A DNA stretch of 64,000 bases. It comes from JBQTKD01 sp052386455 (GTDB lineage: Bacteria; Actinomycetota; Actinomycetes; Sporichthyales; Sporichthyaceae). The notes under the pieces are model-generated. The model was not told the origin of the DNA. It worked only from the letters and a program-made list of their open reading frames with translations, and made no database searches. The stretch covers positions 1 to 64,000 of the forward strand of contig JBQTKD010000082.1 in NCBI GenBank assembly GCA_052386455.1. Direction: 5' to 3'. Of this stretch, positions 16,667 to 25,064 are shown piece after piece (position 1 is the first letter of the stretch; the number at the start of each line of letters is the position of its first letter). The position numbers were made by a program, and so were the translations under genes.

Positions 16667-18622
16667 GTGCAGAAGATCCTCATCGCCAACCGTGGCGAGA
16701 TCGCGCGGCGGGTCATCCGTGCCGCGCGCGGCCTCGGCATCCGCACCGCGGTCGTCTACTCCGACGCCGACGCGAACTCGCTGTTCGTCCAAGAGGCCGA
16801 CGAGGCCGTTCGCCTCGAAGGCACCGCAGCGTCGGACACCTACCTGGTGCAGTCGCTCATCCTCGACGCGGCCGCTCGCGTCGGTGCCGACGCGGTGCAC
16901 CCCGGGTACGGCTTCCTCTCCGAGAACGCGGACTTCGCCGAAGCCTGCGTCGCCGCCGGCCTGACGTTCATCGGCCCGCCGCCCGCGGCGATCCGCAGCA
17001 TGGGCGACAAGGTCACGTCCAAAGAGATCATGGCCGCCAACGGCGTGCCGACGCTGGCGGGCGTGACGGTTGCAGGCGACGGTGCGCTCGACGGCGACCT
17101 GTCCGCCATCGGCTACCCCGCCATCGTGAAGGCCACGGCAGGCGGTGGCGGCCGTGGCATGCGGATCGTCGAATCGGCAGGCGAACTCCAGGCGGCGATC
17201 GAGTCCGCGCAGCGCGAGGCCAAGGCCGCGTTCGGCAACGGCACCGTGTTCATCGAGCGGTACATCTCCCCCTCCCGGCACATCGAGGTGCAGATCGTCG
17301 CCGACGCGCACGGCCAGGTCGCCACGCTGTTCGAGCGCGAGTGCTCGATCCAGCGCCGACATCAGAAGGTCGTCGAGGAGGCGCCCTCCCCGGCCGTGGA
17401 CGCGCAGTGGCGCGAGCGGCTGATGGAGGCCGCGGCCAAGGCCGCCCGCGCAGTGGACTACCGGGGCGCGGGAACGATCGAGTTCATCGCCGGCAACGAC
17501 GGCACGTTCGCCTTCCTGGAGATGAACACCCGCCTGCAGGTGGAGCACCCTGTCACCGAGTGCATCACCGGGCTGGACCTCGTGGCGCTGCAGATCGCCG
17601 TCGCGCGCGGCGAGGCCCTGCCGCCCGAGGCGATGAACCCGACCATCACCGGTCACGCGATCGAGGTGCGCCTGTGCGCCGAGGACCCGGCCGCCGGGTA
17701 CCTGCCGGTGTCGGGCACCTTCGACGTCTTCGAGGTCGGCGGTCCCGGCATCCGCGTGGACACCGGCGTGATCAGCGGGTCGGAGGTCTCCCCCTACTAC
17801 GACTCGATGGTCGCCAAGGTCATCGCCCACGGGCCGACCCGCGCGGCGGCCGCCGGCCGGCTGGCCGACGCGCTGTCGCGCGCGCGTCTGCACGGCGTCG
17901 TCACCAACCGCGATCTGCTGGTCCGCATCCTGCGCAGCTCGGAGTACCTCGCCGGCGATACGACGACCGATTTCCTCGAGCGCGTCGAGGGTCTGACGGA
18001 GCCGCTGACCACGCGCGAAACCCACGGCCTGCACGCGATCGCCGCCACGATCGCGCTGGCCAAGGCGCGCGGACAGGCCCGCACCGTGCAGAGCGGAATG
18101 CCGCTCGGCTGGCGCAACAACCGCAGTCAGTTGGAGTCGCTCGAGCTCAAGGGCGAGGGCGACCCGATTTCGGTCGCGTTCTCCCTGGCCGCCGCCACGC
18201 CCGTCGTCGAACTCGACACCACCCCGCAGGCCGTCGAGATCCACGGCGTCACGAGCGACGAGCTCGACGCTACGATCGGCGGAGTTCGCCGGCGGTACCG
18301 GATCGTGCTGTCCGACGACGGTGCGCTGGTGGACAGCGGCATCGGTTCCTCGGGCTTCGCGTTCGTCGACCCGCTGCCCGAACCCGGAGCCGGCGGCCCG
18401 CAGGGTGGCCTGACCGCTCCGATGCCGGGTTCGGTCGTTCGCCTCATGGTTTCCGAGGGCGACACGGTCGGGGCCGGCCAGCCGCTGCTCGTCCTCGAGG
18501 CCATGAAGATGGAGCACACCATCTCCAGCCCCGCGGACGGTGTCGTCGGCAAGCTCAATGTCGCTCAGGGCACCCAGGTCGAACGCGGCGCCGTGCTCGT
18601 GGAACTGACGGAGGCTCAGTAA
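16667..18622 (+). CDS. Acyl-CoA carboxylase, biotin carboxylase/biotin carrier (alpha) subunit
   Basis: The 651-residue protein starts with the biotin carboxylase domain (ILIANRGEIARRVIRAARG, ATP-grasp loop KATAGGGGRGMR, FLEMNTRLQVEHPVTE) and ends with a biotin carrier domain in which Lys614 of EAMKMEH is the biotin site. It carboxylates biotin with ATP and bicarbonate and delivers it to the beta subunit encoded just upstream. The GTG start follows AGGGGGAA. Length fits the 650-670 residues of actinobacterial alpha subunits. The stop overlaps the start of the next gene (TAATG), so the whole block is one operon. Use in branched-chain or isoprenoid catabolism is an inference. Confidence 0.93.
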   Translation: MQKILIANRGEIARRVIRAARGLGIRTAVVYSDADANSLFVQEADEAVRLEGTAASDTYLVQSLILDAAARVGADAVHPGYGFLSENADFAEACVAAGLTFIGPPPAAIRSMGDKVTSKEIMAANGVPTLAGVTVAGDGALDGDLSAIGYPAIVKATAGGGGRGMRIVESAGELQAAIESAQREAKAAFGNGTVFIERYISPSRHIEVQIVADAHGQVATLFERECSIQRRHQKVVEEAPSPAVDAQWRERLMEAAAKAARAVDYRGAGTIEFIAGNDGTFAFLEMNTRLQVEHPVTECITGLDLVALQIAVARGEALPPEAMNPTITGHAIEVRLCAEDPAAGYLPVSGTFDVFEVGGPGIRVDTGVISGSEVSPYYDSMVAKVIAHGPTRAAAAGRLADALSRARLHGVVTNRDLLVRILRSSEYLAGDTTTDFLERVEGLTEPLTTRETHGLHAIAATIALAKARGQARTVQSGMPLGWRNNRSQLESLELKGEGDPISVAFSLAAATPVVELDTTPQAVEIHGVTSDELDATIGGVRRRYRIVLSDDGALVDSGIGSSGFAFVDPLPEPGAGGPQGGLTAPMPGSVVRLMVSEGDTVGAGQPLLVLEAMKMEHTISSPADGVVGKLNVAQGTQVERGAVLVELTEAQ

Positions 18623-19401
18623 TGGACCGGGTTGCTGCCTACAAGGCCGATCGCACAGACATCGTCGCACTGCTTCGGGACCTGTCCGAGGACGAGTGGG
18701 CTCGGCCCAGCCGCTGCGAGGGCTGGACCGTGCAGGACGTCGTCTCGCACATGGGCGCCGCGGCGCACGGCACCTTCGGCCTGCTGATCGTCAAGCTTGC
18801 GTTGGGCAAGGACATCGAGGAGGCGAACGACGCCGACTCGGCCAAGCGCAAGACCTGGGCGCCGGCCAAGGTGCGCAAGGAGTACGAGAACTGGAGCAAG
18901 CGTCTGCCACCCGTGCAGGCCCTACTGCAGAAGCCGCCGCTGCGGAAGCTGCCGATCAAGGTGGCCGAGGTCGGCACGTACCCGGCGTACCTGCTGACGA
19001 GCGCGTTCGTGTTCGACCACGGCTTGCACGCCCGCTACGACATCGCCTCGGCACTGGGCCGCACGATGCCGAAGCCGGACGCGAACCGCGTCGCGGTGTC
19101 CAACGAGTGGATGCTCGCGGGCCTCGGGGCCATGAGCGGCGACCGCCTGTCGTGGCTCGACGGCCGCGTGCAGTTGAACCTCGTCGGTCCGGGCGGCGGA
19201 ACATTCGCGATCGCCCAGGGCAAGAAGCGAGTCGTCGCCTCCTCCGGCACCGCCGCGGATGCAGCCGTGACCATCGAAGGCCCCGCCGAATCCTTCCCGG
19301 AGTGGGGCACGGGCCGCACCTCGTGGCGCGAGGCCGGCATCGCTCTGAAGGGCGACGAGGCGCTCGGCACCAGATTCCTCGACACCATGCGGATCATCTA
19401 A
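18622..19401 (+). CDS. DinB-like / mycothiol-dependent maleylpyruvate isomerase-family protein
   Basis: The 259-residue protein begins with the four-helix DinB-like domain of the TIGR03083 group: LRDLSEDEWARPSRCEGWT followed by VQDVVSHMGAAAHG, with the metal-binding histidine pattern. The C-terminal part looks like an SCP2-like strand domain with TAADAAVTIEGPAE. Relatives are thiol- or metal-dependent enzymes of actinobacteria; the reaction here is unknown. Translational coupling to the carboxylase (TAATG overlap) suggests a role in the same pathway. Confidence 0.78.
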   Translation: MDRVAAYKADRTDIVALLRDLSEDEWARPSRCEGWTVQDVVSHMGAAAHGTFGLLIVKLALGKDIEEANDADSAKRKTWAPAKVRKEYENWSKRLPPVQALLQKPPLRKLPIKVAEVGTYPAYLLTSAFVFDHGLHARYDIASALGRTMPKPDANRVAVSNEWMLAGLGAMSGDRLSWLDGRVQLNLVGPGGGTFAIAQGKKRVVASSGTAADAAVTIEGPAESFPEWGTGRTSWREAGIALKGDEALGTRFLDTMRII

Positions 19402-19413
19402 AAGGAGACGGCG

Positions 19414-20268
19414 ATGTTGCCGCTGCCCGGCCCGGAGACCTACTCGCTCGAACTTCACGAGACGATGCAGACGATCGCCACGATCGTGCTGTGGGGCGGC
19501 ACCCTCGCCCTGCTCGGGTACGCGATCAAGCTCGCCCGAGTGGAGAAGTCCTACCTGCCGATCGTCGTGGTGCTCTCGGTCGCCACCGGCAGCATCATCG
19601 AGCCGATCTACGACATCACCTACCACCTGCACTGGCTCGGCGCCGACGGGCAGGGCAACGGTCCGCAGTGGACGCTGTTCACCTCCTTCGGCCTGCCGCA
19701 GCCCGTCTGGGTCATGCCCGCCTACGTGATGGTGTTCGCGCTCCCGGCGATCCTGCTCTACCGCTCGTTCGCGGCGGGGGTAACCCTGCAGAAGATCTTC
19801 GGATTCGCGGCGCTCACCGCGTGCACCACCGCGATGTTCGAGATCATCGCCATCAACGTGGACCTGTACACCTACTACGGCGAGGCCCCGGTTCGCGTGT
19901 TCGACTACCCGATCTGGATCGCCTTCATGGAGGCCTCCCAGATCACCGGCTTCGCGGTGCTGTGCGCGGTCGTGAAGCTGCGCGCGACCAAGCCGTACCA
20001 CTGCCTCGCGCTGTTCCTGGTCTTCCCGGCGAACTTCGCCTTCGAAACCCTCGGCGCCGGCTTCCCGACCCTGATCGCGCAGAACGTGCCCGACCCGTCG
20101 ACGGCGCTGATGACCGCGATGGTCCCGGTGAGCATCGCGCTGGCCGCCACGGGTCTGTGGTGGACCTCGCAACTGCTCTTCCTGTGCCACCGGCTCGAAG
20201 CGGCCGAGGGCCGTCCTCTCGCTCCCGCCCCGATGTCGCGCACCGAGAAGGCGATCGCGGCACTCTGA
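19414..20268 (+). CDS. Multi-pass membrane protein, possibly AveC-like
   Basis: A 284-residue integral membrane protein with about seven hydrophobic segments. It is the paralogue of the protein at 11266-12126; shared landmarks are the EPIYD motif, YTYYG, and the acidic WIAFMEASQ segment. The pattern resembles AveC spirocyclase-like proteins, tentatively. AAAAGGAG lies upstream of the ATG. It is cotranscribed with the carboxylase genes and overlaps the cupin gene (TGATG). Both paralogues sit in operons that activate or carboxylate acyl-CoAs, which hints at a related membrane-bound step. Confidence 0.7.
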   Translation: MLPLPGPETYSLELHETMQTIATIVLWGGTLALLGYAIKLARVEKSYLPIVVVLSVATGSIIEPIYDITYHLHWLGADGQGNGPQWTLFTSFGLPQPVWVMPAYVMVFALPAILLYRSFAAGVTLQKIFGFAALTACTTAMFEIIAINVDLYTYYGEAPVRVFDYPIWIAFMEASQITGFAVLCAVVKLRATKPYHCLALFLVFPANFAFETLGAGFPTLIAQNVPDPSTALMTAMVPVSIALAATGLWWTSQLLFLCHRLEAAEGRPLAPAPMSRTEKAIAAL

Positions 20269-20612
20269 TGGCCGACGCGCAGGTGACCCGAACCGACCTT
20301 CGCCCGCTGGCGAACATGCCGCGCATCGCCGTGACGACGGCCAGCGACGTCGACGGCGTGTCCGTCGGCGAGTGGACGCTGGAACGTGCCGCCTTCACCG
20401 ACCGCCACCAGCACGCCGAGATCAACGCCGTGACCGAGGGCGAACTGCACGTCACCTGCGGCGGCACGACCCACGTCCTCGGCCCCGGCGATCGCATCGT
20501 CGTTCCGGGCGGGGAGAAGGCCCGGTACTGCGCGCCGGTCTTCGCACGCATGGTCTACGTCTACGGCCCCGGCGAACCGGGCATGGCGGGCATGCTCTAC
20601 GAAGAGCTCTGA
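20268..20612 (+). CDS. Cupin domain protein
   Basis: This 114-residue protein is a single cupin barrel: the first motif is DRHQHAEINAVTEGELHV and the second is GPGDRIVVPGGEKARYCAP. Histidines of the first motif could bind a metal, but the second motif lacks the usual histidine. Small cupins act as dioxygenases, isomerases or sensors; none can be assigned. Its start overlaps the membrane protein stop (TGATG), and it is the last gene of the carboxylase operon. Confidence 0.8.
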   Translation: MADAQVTRTDLRPLANMPRIAVTTASDVDGVSVGEWTLERAAFTDRHQHAEINAVTEGELHVTCGGTTHVLGPGDRIVVPGGEKARYCAPVFARMVYVYGPGEPGMAGMLYEEL

Positions 20613-20632
20613 GCGACTGCCCGGCCAGTGCC

Positions 20633-20638
20633 TACACT
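20633..20638 (+). promoter_or_regulatory. Probable -10 box of the nucleotidyltransferase module
   Basis: TACACT lies seven bases before the ATG at 20646, so the transcript would start at or next to the start codon (leaderless). No good -35 box is visible. Confidence 0.35.
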
Positions 20639-20645
20639 GCCAGGC

Positions 20646-20837
20646 ATGGCGATCGAGAAAGTGGTCCGCAAGGTTCCGCTGCACGAGCGGGACGACAGTC
20701 AGCGGGACTACTGGCTCACCCGCCCCGTGGTGGAGCGACTGGCTCACGTCCAGGAACTGCGAGCGGAGTGCTATGGCTGGGCCGATCTCGCTGGACCCCG
20801 ACTTCCTCGAGTTCATCAACTGCTGTATCGAACGTGA
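20646..20837 (+). CDS. Small protein paired with nucleotidyltransferase
   Basis: The 63-residue product begins MAIEKVVRKVPLHER and contains VVERLAHVQELRAECYGW, a pattern I recall in short proteins encoded directly upstream of DUF6036-type nucleotidyltransferases in many bacteria. Such pairs look like toxin-antitoxin modules, although a function has not been shown. The gene overlaps the nucleotidyltransferase start by 65 bases, unusually long but consistent with both reading frames matching their families. A likely leaderless start with TACACT seven bases upstream is used. Confidence 0.6.
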   Translation: MAIEKVVRKVPLHERDDSQRDYWLTRPVVERLAHVQELRAECYGWADLAGPRLPRVHQLLYRT

Positions 20838-21294
20838 CGTCCGCTTTCTGATCGTCGGTGGCTGGGCGATGGCCGCTCACGGCCACGCCCGCGCCACGAA
20901 GGACATCGACGTGTGGATGTGGCTCGAGCCGAACAACGCCGCGCGCATGGTGTCGGCCATCGAGGACTTCGGCTTCGGCGACGCCGGGCTCACTCCGGAG
21001 GATTTGCTCGATCCGTCGGCCGTGTTCGTCATGGGCCGCGAGCCCAAGCGCATCGACGTGCTGCCGACGATCGACGGAGTGGAGTTCGAGCAGTGCTGGG
21101 CGAACCGCATTCACGTGGACTGCGGCAGCGCGATGGTGCCGTTCATCGCCAAGGACGACTTCGTTGCGAACAAGCGAGCCTCCGCCCGGCCGCAAGATCT
21201 GGCCGATGTGGACCGCCTGGTGGGCAGAGATTCCCTCGCGGCGATGCGCTACGAGGCCGACGCCCTTCTTGGGTCGGACCGCATCGAGGAATAG
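20773..21294 (+). CDS. DUF6036/AbiEii-like nucleotidyltransferase
   Basis: The 173-residue protein has the minimal nucleotidyltransferase core: RFLIVGGWAMAAHGHARATKDIDVW, with the GG and DxD metal-binding signature, then a helical part ending RPQDLADVDRL. Relatives are found in type IV-like toxin-antitoxin pairs. Normally the family ends shortly after this point; here an extra tail (DSLAAMRYEADALLGSDRI) is almost the same as the C-terminus of the Phd-like antitoxin at 63114-63365, in DNA as well as protein. The tail therefore looks acquired by recombination. Partner is the small gene upstream. Confidence 0.82.
   Translation: MAGPISLDPDFLEFINCCIERDVRFLIVGGWAMAAHGHARATKDIDVWMWLEPNNAARMVSAIEDFGFGDAGLTPEDLLDPSAVFVMGREPKRIDVLPTIDGVEFEQCWANRIHVDCGSAMVPFIAKDDFVANKRASARPQDLADVDRLVGRDSLAAMRYEADALLGSDRIEE
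21227..21294 (+). repeat. 3'-end segment shared with the Phd antitoxin gene
   Basis: By eye 56 of 68 bases match 63298-63365 without gaps, including 23 identical bases in a row at the left end. The reading frame and stop position are the same in both genes. Confidence 0.85.
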
Positions 21295-21305
21295 CGGGTA
21301 GAGGT

Positions 21306-21328
21306 CGCCTTCTTGAGAGGCGAAGGCG
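21306..21328 (+). terminator. Short hairpin after nucleotidyltransferase gene
   Basis: CGCCTTC (21306-21312) and GAAGGCG (21322-21328) form a 7-bp stem twelve bases past the stop codon. There is no T-run; it is a weak terminator candidate. Confidence 0.35.
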
Positions 21329-21373
21329 CGATGTGCGTCTACGCCAGCCTTTGCCACGGCGATCCGGCGCTGC

Positions 21374-21418
21374 GATGGGCGCCTACCAACCCGAGGCGGT
21401 GGTTGACGGGCGCCCATC
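21374..21418 (-). terminator. Hairpin terminator of the membrane protein gene
   Basis: Perfect 10-bp arms GATGGGCGCC (21374-21383) and GGCGCCCATC (21409-21418) enclose a second CAACC/GGTTG pairing. It begins 15 bases after the stop codon of the minus-strand membrane protein gene. Confidence 0.6.
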
Positions 21419-21433
21419 TGCACTGGTGTGGCG

Positions 21434-22210
21434 CTACACGGGGGCGGCGACGCGCGCCGGTGCGGATGCCGTTGGAAGCGCGATCGGCTCGTCGGTCCGT
21501 ACCTCGGCCGCCATGCGTTCGCGGATCTCGCGGCGCATGTAGAAGGCGTGCACGTCGAGCCAGATGCCCCAGATGAAGATGGGGACGTAGAAGCCGAGGA
21601 GGCCGTCCCAGGCGAAGGTGCCGGTCATGGTGAAGGCGCAGCCGTTGGCCATCGGCACCAGCAGGGCGCCGACGATCGCGGTGATGCTGACCCACTTCGG
21701 AACCAGGGGCTTCGCGCGGTTGTCGCGGATGGTGACCACCGCGACGCACAGCATCTGTTGCGTGAGGCCGACCCAGCCGACGAGGAAGCTGAACCAGGCC
21801 GCGTCGTTCAGCGCCACCATGATCTCGGGGTCCACGATCGTGTCCGCGCGGTAGGCGACGCCGATCCACAGACAGTTGGACACGAACACGTACACGACGA
21901 CGGCGAAGCCGCCGAGCATCGAGGAGATCGCCATCAGCGGCGAGCCCTCGTAGCGCCACAGCCAGATGCCGAGCTGCACGCTGAAGATGGTCAGGAACGC
22001 GGTGGCGGCACAGAAGATGGACAGCCCGAGGATCACCTCGAACTGACGCCCGGCGTACCAGTCGCGCAGCTCTTCGGCGCTCAGCCCGGCGCCGGCCGGG
22101 TCGTACCAGTGGGCGAGGAAGAACCACCCGCCAAAGGCCAGTACGGAGAAGATCGGCGCGCACCAGGCGCCGAACAGCTCGTGCTTCAGACTGACGCGAT
22201 TCGAGAGCAT
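21434..22210 (-). CDS. Multi-pass membrane protein of unknown function
   Basis: The 258-residue protein has about six or seven hydrophobic segments, the first being FSVLAFGGWFFLAHWYDPAG, with an AEELRDWYAGRQFEV loop and an Ala/Pro-rich tail. I do not recognise the family beyond a general likeness to actinobacterial membrane proteins found beside acyl-CoA catabolic genes. A ribosome site AAGGGAAG precedes the ATG. The gene follows the LivK-like lipoprotein gene by about 100 bases and may belong to the same transcription unit. Confidence 0.75.
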   Translation of the reverse strand: MLSNRVSLKHELFGAWCAPIFSVLAFGGWFFLAHWYDPAGAGLSAEELRDWYAGRQFEVILGLSIFCAATAFLTIFSVQLGIWLWRYEGSPLMAISSMLGGFAVVVYVFVSNCLWIGVAYRADTIVDPEIMVALNDAAWFSFLVGWVGLTQQMLCVAVVTIRDNRAKPLVPKWVSITAIVGALLVPMANGCAFTMTGTFAWDGLLGFYVPIFIWGIWLDVHAFYMRREIRERMAAEVRTDEPIALPTASAPARVAAPV

Positions 22211-22307
22211 GAGGCCACTTCCCTTGCAGACAAAGGGTTGTGGGGCGGAACGCTGTCCTGGCCGACGACGCCCGCCCCACGTCTGAGTGGGAATCAGATC
22301 CCGGCTT

Positions 22308-23894
22308 CTACTTCCAGGTGTAGATGACGTCCGCGAGTTCGAAGCCGTTCGGCGAACCGTCCGGGTTGGAGCGCGTGTTCGTGGACGTGTACTTGTACAT
22401 GAACTCCCGACCCTGGCCCATGTTCTTGTCCCAGTTGTCTCCGTAGCGCTCGGAGTTGCGGTACGAGAACTTCTGGTCCATCGCCGCGTCGGCCGTGTAG
22501 ACGTCGCCGTTGTTCAACTGGGCCATCAGGCGCTCGCGCGTCAGGTTGGGCCCGACCGCCTTGGCCGCCTGGGCGAAGACCTGAACACCCACGTAGGCCG
22601 CCTGGACGATGTGGTGGTTCGCGCCGGCGTTGCGCCGGGCGTACTTGGTCATCGTGGCCGTGAACTCCGGGCCCCACATGCGGTAGGTGGTGTTGGTCCA
22701 GTAGCGCCCAACCGCGTGTTGGCCGAAGATCGAGCCCAGCACCTCCGCGGCGAGGTGATTGCCGGAGATTCCCTTCTCCGGCCAGTAGTTCTGCTGCGAG
22801 GACTCGACGACGAACTTCGCCGTCGTGGCAGGGTTGATGACGTAGTGCAGGATGTGCTCCGGATTGGCCGCGCGCATTGCGAGCACGTGCGAACCCATCG
22901 ACGTCTCGGAGATCGCGACGTCCGCCTTCTTCACCAACTTGGCACCCGAGGCGTCGAGAATCTTCTTCGCGGCGTTACACGCGAGCTGCATCTCCGGCGA
23001 GGTCAGACAGATGAGACCGTAGGTCTTCACCTTGAAGGTGTTGCGGACCCAGTTCGCATTGGCCATCGCCTCGTGGATCATCGACATGTGGACCGGGAAC
23101 ATGTACGGGTCCTGCCACTCGGTCTGCGAGTAGGCCCACTGTCCGACGGCCGGAACCTTGTACTGCTTCAAGTCGTCGTGGATCGAGGCGCTGCCCCAGG
23201 TGGTGATGCCGATGAACGAGAAAATCTTGTCCTGAATGACCATCTTCTTGATGCAGGCCTTGGTACGGCTCACCTCGCCGGTGCCGTCGTCGCAGTCGAT
23301 CACCTGCATGCGCCGGCCCAGGATGCCACCTCGGTCGTTGATCGACTGAGCGGTGCCGACGGTGCCGTTGGCCAACTGACGCACGAACACGCCCGCCAAG
23401 GGCAGGCTGTGCATGTTGATCGTGCCGACCTTGATGGAGTCCTTCGTGACGCCGATGTCGGTGAGGCCCTGCTTCTCCACGGCGATACGCGAGTTCTCCG
23501 CAGCCTGTTCCGCCGTGTCGATTCCGGTCATGCCAGGGGCGAGGATCGCGCCGCCGGCGTTGGCCTTCGGCGCCGCCGCCTTGCTCTTCTTCGCGCCTGC
23601 CTCGACCTTCTTCTCTGCGGGCTTGGCCGCGGCAGCCTTGGGCGCCTTCGCGGCCGGGGCGTCCGCAGCGGCGGCAGCGGCCGGCTTGCCGGCTGTTGCG
23701 GGGGCTTCCTCGGTGGCTGCCTCGGCGGGCGCCGCGGCCGGTTCCGCTGCGGCTTCCGCCTGGGGCGCGCCTACGGCAGCGGGGGCCTGCGCCACCGCAC
23801 TGCCGCCGTCGCCGCTTCCGCAGGCCGCGAGCACCAGCGCCGCGCTCACGGCAAGGGGGACCGCGGTCACCCAACTGCGCTTGATTGAAGTCAT
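22308..23894 (-). CDS. ABC-transporter substrate-binding lipoprotein (LivK-like)
   Basis: The 528-residue protein has a lipoprotein signal (hydrophobic core AVPLAVSAALVLAAC with the lipobox Cys) and is thus anchored outside the membrane. Residues of about 35-115 form a low-complexity linker of Ala, Pro, Lys and Glu. The rest is a type 1 periplasmic-binding fold of the branched-chain amino acid type (INDRGGILGRRMQVIDCDDG near its start). Such proteins bind amino acids, aromatic acids or other small organics. No permease or ATPase genes are nearby. I chose the ATG at 23894, where GGAG is nine bases away; the ATG at 23903 sits too close to it. Confidence 0.85.
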   Translation of the reverse strand: MTSIKRSWVTAVPLAVSAALVLAACGSGDGGSAVAQAPAAVGAPQAEAAAEPAAAPAEAATEEAPATAGKPAAAAAADAPAAKAPKAAAAKPAEKKVEAGAKKSKAAAPKANAGGAILAPGMTGIDTAEQAAENSRIAVEKQGLTDIGVTKDSIKVGTINMHSLPLAGVFVRQLANGTVGTAQSINDRGGILGRRMQVIDCDDGTGEVSRTKACIKKMVIQDKIFSFIGITTWGSASIHDDLKQYKVPAVGQWAYSQTEWQDPYMFPVHMSMIHEAMANANWVRNTFKVKTYGLICLTSPEMQLACNAAKKILDASGAKLVKKADVAISETSMGSHVLAMRAANPEHILHYVINPATTAKFVVESSQQNYWPEKGISGNHLAAEVLGSIFGQHAVGRYWTNTTYRMWGPEFTATMTKYARRNAGANHHIVQAAYVGVQVFAQAAKAVGPNLTRERLMAQLNNGDVYTADAAMDQKFSYRNSERYGDNWDKNMGQGREFMYKYTSTNTRSNPDGSPNGFELADVIYTWK

Positions 23895-24088
23895 GTGGGC
23901 CATCTCCAGTAAGTCGAGCCTGGGGGACGAGGCTCCGGACCAGGTGAATCGTGGCTAACCAATGACGACCGTCTTTATGGCGTAGATCACCGCTCGCTAT
24001 CTCGCATTGGGGACATATTCGAATAACCCTTTAGGGCAGGCGTGCGCCCGTGTATCACCCGGGAGATATGCCGTATAATACCGTGGTG
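23895..24088. promoter_or_regulatory. AT-richer intergenic region upstream of the LivK-like gene
   Basis: These 194 bases are clearly lower in GC than their surroundings and should contain the promoter of the lipoprotein gene. A TATTCGAATA palindrome lies at 24016-24025. No exact promoter could be fixed. Confidence 0.4.
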
Positions 24089-25042
24089 TTAGGAACGGAA
24101 TCCGCCGTCCACACCGCCGGCCTGGAACCACCGGACGACCGCTTCCGAGCGATTGGTGACGTTCAACTTCCGCAGCACGTGTTTCACGTGCTGCTTGACC
24201 GTGCCGTCGGTAATGAAGAGCTGCTGGGCGATGGACAGGTTGGTTCGACCACCGGCCATGAGCTCCAACACCTCCAACTCCCGCGGGGTCAACGTGGCGG
24301 GCAGCGGATTGGGCGTCCGCGGCCGCGAGCGCACCACCATGCCCCGCGGCAACTCCTCCGGGCCTTTCTCCAGCCCGACGCGAGGTGTGCGATGCACCTC
24401 GGAGCGGGCCGCACCGAGCGCGTCGGTCAACTCTGCGAGCAGTCGCTCGGCCGAAGCGAGGTTCTCCGCGAGAGCCGCGCGACTCAACGCCAATTGGAAG
24501 ACCTCCGCGAAGGCCGCCAGAAGGTCCCGATCCAGCTCGTCTACGTCACGCCCGGATGCGTACCGATCGCCCGTCAGGATGCCGACGACTTCGTCGCCGG
24601 ACATGATCGGAGCAGCCACGTACGAGGTGGTCTTCGACGCCGAAACCATGCCGGGGTGACCCCAGTGCCCGGCGTCGTGGCGTTGTGCGTCCAGCACCAG
24701 AATCGGTCGACGTTCCAGTACCAGGGCCGTTTCGTGCAGGCCCGGCTCAAGTTTGAGCGGAGCCTCCGCCCCGGCCGAACCGATCTCCGCGGCCCAACCC
24801 GGATCGCCGACGATGTACATCAGCACCGGGTACCACACGCCGTTCTCGACACGGCTGACGAGACCGCGGTCGAAGCCCAGCTCGCACACCAGTTCGGGGA
24901 CGAGTGCCACGAGATCGGGGACGGTTCAGGGCGCCGCCTCGAGCGAGGGAAGCACGGCGAGGAGGGCGCGCATGTTCGTGACGCTGCGCGCGTACGCGTC
25001 GGCGGCGAATTCGCGTTCGTCGCCTTCTGCCGGCTCCGTCAT
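24089..25042 (-). pseudogene. GAF-LuxR transcriptional regulator interrupted by an in-frame TGA
   Basis: Reading from the ATG at 25042 (after GGGGCGAGG) the frame gives 38 residues ending LLAVLPSLEAAP, then TGA at 24926-24928, and continues in the same frame TVPDLVALVPELVCELGFDRG through a GAF-like domain to a LuxR helix-turn-helix (LTPRELEVLELMAGGRTNLS, VKQHVKHVLRKLNV) and stop at 24089. The two parts read as one ~317-residue regulator cut by a nonsense codon. Either it is a recent pseudogene, translation restarts at GTG 24910 to give a 273-residue protein, or the base is a sequencing error. A 24-bp palindrome lies upstream at 25065-25088. Confidence 0.75.
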
Positions 25043-25064
25043 CTGCCTCGCCCCTTTCGCGTGC

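Noticed and set aside
14885..18670. Open frame of 1261 codons on the minus strand
   Set aside because: It mirrors the carboxylase genes, whose motifs are complete and convincing on the plus strand.
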